Shown here piece after piece: positions 61,131-64,000 of a stretch of 64,000 bases of DNA. This stretch comes from Channa striata (lineage: Eukaryota; Chordata; Actinopteri; Anabantiformes; Channidae), in contig CM065180.1 of the NCBI GenBank assembly GCA_033026295.1, positions 22,051,023 through 22,115,022 on the forward strand. The letters run 5' to 3'. The position numbers were made by a program, and so were the translations under genes. Each line of letters begins with the position of its first letter. The first letter of the stretch is position 1. Below the pieces are notes generated by a model. It saw only the letters and a list, made by a program, of their open reading frames with translations. It was not told the DNA's origin and made no database searches.

Positions 61131-64000
61131 ACTTAATCCGGTACATGACAAGAAATGTTCAGAAACGTCAAAAACAGGCCTGTTTAGTCACCGGCACATA
61201 TATTTTAGTAATCAAACTGTCAACCACCAGTCGTCCTGTCGGGGTTTGTGGGCGTAGCTGGAGCTGATCCCAGGTGTCCGTGAGCCAGACGTGGGCCACT
61301 TCCTGGACAGGACATATTTGAAATTTATTCTAAATGGTTAAACAAAAAATGATGGGTCATAAAAAATAAATAGGATCGTAAAAATGATGCCACACTTTGC
61401 CAACTCATTAGCTGCTACTACATTTATAGATTTATTTTTGGTCATTTCTGCTCGGCTTTGTTCTAAATAAACAATTCGAGTGTCTGATCATTTCCTGGTC
61501 CTTGAAGATCGCCTGGAGCCAGACAAACGTGTGGCGTATGGATTACAACAGAATGGCATTATGGAGTATTATCTGCTAATGACTCATTTAAATCCGGGAA
61601 GAAAGGACTGGTGGGATAAGACTCAATAAAGGAGAAATCCTCGCACTCCATCTCTGTCACTCAAACACACTTCGCAGGTCCACTAACAAATAAAAGTTGA
61701 AACTCAGAAGTCAGATTATTTAGGACCACACACGATTGAAAATTCAATTTCCTTTGCTTTCAACATTCTCGATTCGACCACTAGACCATCTGAATGTTAT
61801 GTAGAAGAGATCAGTAATATATAAATGCATCGGGCCCGTTATTGCTGAACCTGTTAAGATACAACGATGTGCACATTATTGAGTCACACACGTCAGCTCG
61901 TGCTGAATCGGTTCAGATTAGAGCAGGTTTCAGCTGCAGTCCTGAAAATGTGACCCAGACGTGACCGGGGCCATATCACCGGGGACACCTGTGACGGACA
62001 AAGCTGCAGCTTCCTGTTCGTGCTCCCCTGACGACAGATTGAAACTTTACAGTAAGCTGTGTTTTCTTTGCATTATCAGGGTCGACCTGTGTGTGTGTGT
62101 GTGTCCCCTGCGGCCTCGTCCACAGGGAGCTCTGGTGTGTGTCATCTTCTGCTCCCCTGACAGTTTTTGCCGCTGCAGCTCCGCTGGCTTTGTTTGTGTC
62201 TATTACTGTTTGTGTGGATCATTAACGAGAGTGTATTTCTTTTTAATGAGCCTGCACTTTATGCTTTGACCCATGCGACTGATGGGCCGGGCCTCCTGCT
62301 GCACTGACAACCAACATTTTTCATTTTCTTTCTGTTTTCATACAAATTATTGAAACGTGGATGTGATTAAGTCTCTTTCATTGCTGCTGTTGCTGCTGAA
62401 AGCTTTCGATCTCGGTGAGGGTCCATCTGAAAGCCTCATTTCTCTCACCTTTAAAGTTAAACTGATTTCCTGATCCTACCAACATACTGCCCGAGGTTTT
62501 ATCTCCATTAGCATGACTATAATCACATCTTATGTTGGAATCTGGCGCCTGGATCACGAGTAAAAGCCTAATCATTTGTCCAAAGCTGGTCTGGCATTCA
62601 TCAGATTCCATTTGTGTTCTTCCCAGCTGGCCCACGGATACGTATGTTCATTACTGACCTCCGCTGCTGTGGATGCAGCCGTGTGTTGGTCCACCACTGA
62701 CCCTCTTTACAAATATTCTCGATCTCCTTCTCTAGTGATGCCATGAAGTTGATGTTGGTTTTTGAGAGACAATGTCAGCAGCTTTTGAATGGATTGTCAT
62801 AGACATAAAACCAGGCCTGTGTGGGACCTTCGTGCTGGTTCGAGTGATGTATCAGTGTGGTGAGTAGGATTTTGTGACACCTGCTACACTCCACCACGCT
62901 TTATGGGGCATGTTTCTAGTTAAAAAAAAAAAACTAAACTAAAGTAAAGATGAAGGGAAGACGGACCAATGAGCGCAGCATCTCTGCTTTAATTACTGTG
63001 CATCACTCAGTTTTGATATTGTTTCATTAGGCATCAATTTGTATGAAGTAAAATGATAAGGCAGCATTTTGTGGCTGGGAGTTTACTGGAGTCGTCCTGG
63101 TGACTTAGACCCGTCATAATGTCCCGCTGCTCGTTAGGACCTCACCTTAACACCCCGAAACATGACGCCCGCCGTTAATCAGCGTGCCATCGTTGTCACT
63201 GAGCATTTGAGCTGCTTTAACGTCTGCTGCAGATGGAAATAGGCTCCTCGTTCTCATGTGGCTGATCTGTAACAGTGAGTCAACCTGCTATTCATCCTGC
63301 TCAGGCCCATGTTGCCCCTTCACATCCCCTAAAGAGATTAGTGACTGACCCAGTGACCCACTGCCTGCCTGGCTAAGTGAGTGATGGACGGATGTGGATT
63401 TGATTAGAGTGAGGGGAGCTGGTAGAAAAGGGGCTTAGATGGAAAAAAATTGCGGTTCGACAGCTCAGGAGTTTGGCCTGTTTCTTTAATGATGTGCTTT
63501 TTCTGATCAAAGACCGCCCTTCCTCCTCCTCCTCCTCCTCCTCCTCCTCCTCCTTCTGCTGCTCCCCTTTAGGCTCCGCATCCAACCCCCCCTGAGGTCT
63601 GTGCACACCACCCCTCTCAAACCACACACAGGGCTCCTTAGGCCTCTATTACCCTGCATTTTGGGTGTGATGTAGGCTTTTGACATTTCTGGCCTTGACG
63701 ACGCCACACACTCTTTGATTCAGACCTCTCCCCGCTTCTGTCAGCTGCTGTTGCCGTGGCAACAAGGCGAATGGGTTGGGGTGTAGAGTGGCACAGATGT
63801 GGGTGGAGACGGCGGCCATTTCGCAAAACAGCCTCTCCTCCCTGCCTTAACCCTCCCCCATCTCTCTCTTTCGCTGCCTGCAGCCTGACACTTTACCCAC
63901 AAACCACTGCACCAATTCCTGGGATCTGGGTCATATTCTGAGTGACTCATCTTTTCAGTAAAATTGTTCAGAGGGAGTGAGGGAGGGAGGGAGTGAGGGA
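61131..64000. other. Gene-free region at the right end
   Basis: No exon of a recognised family. It contains a (CTC)n run (about 63519-63553) and G/A-rich simple repeats at the very end (GGGAGGGAGGGAGTGAGGGA). It could be intergenic or the upstream region of a gene outside the window. Confidence 0.5.

Noticed and set aside
63519..63553. (CTC)n tract as a possible acidic or poly-Glu coding exon
   Set aside because: A minus-strand ORF gives poly-Glu, but there is no surrounding protein similarity or splice support.

Overview
The window is vertebrate nuclear DNA, most probably from a teleost fish. It has GT-AG (and two GC-AG) introns, many long (CA)n/(TG)n microsatellites, and degraded fish-type L2, RTE-like and hAT-like transposon copies. 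I recognised genes by joining exons by eye and comparing them with remembered protein families; no search was run.

Layout: (1) 1-5130, plus strand: the 3' part of wipi2, an autophagy PI3P-binding beta-propeller. Its first coding exon lies off the left edge. (2) 6785-21960, minus strand: a complete myh16-type striated-muscle myosin heavy chain, with 43 coding exons joining in frame to 1943 residues. (3) 26800-42330, plus strand: a complete smurf1, a C2-WW-WW-HECT ubiquitin ligase with 18 coding exons and 726 residues. (4) 43390-60211, plus strand: rnf216 (TRIAD3), an RBR ubiquitin ligase with 16 coding exons and 1096 residues, including one 1311-bp low-complexity exon. (5) 60230-64000: no gene recognised.

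wipi2 and myh16 converge. myh16 and smurf1 diverge across about 5 kb of AT-rich DNA holding one good CTCF-like motif. smurf1 and rnf216 are in tandem. The genes do not form one pathway. wipi2 acts in autophagosome formation, smurf1 and rnf216 are unrelated E3 ligases, and myh16 is a contractile protein. In human, WIPI2/RNF216 (7p22) and SMURF1/MYH16 (7q22) lie on opposite arms of chromosome 7, so the linkage here is of evolutionary interest.

I found no operon, CRISPR array, prophage, rRNA or tRNA gene. The least expected features are a perfect 41-bp-arm inverted repeat in a smurf1 intron, an L2 fragment inside a hAT-like element in another smurf1 intron, two GC-AG introns in myh16, and the large Pro/Gln/Ser/Thr exon of rnf216. 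None of these is a convincing new system.
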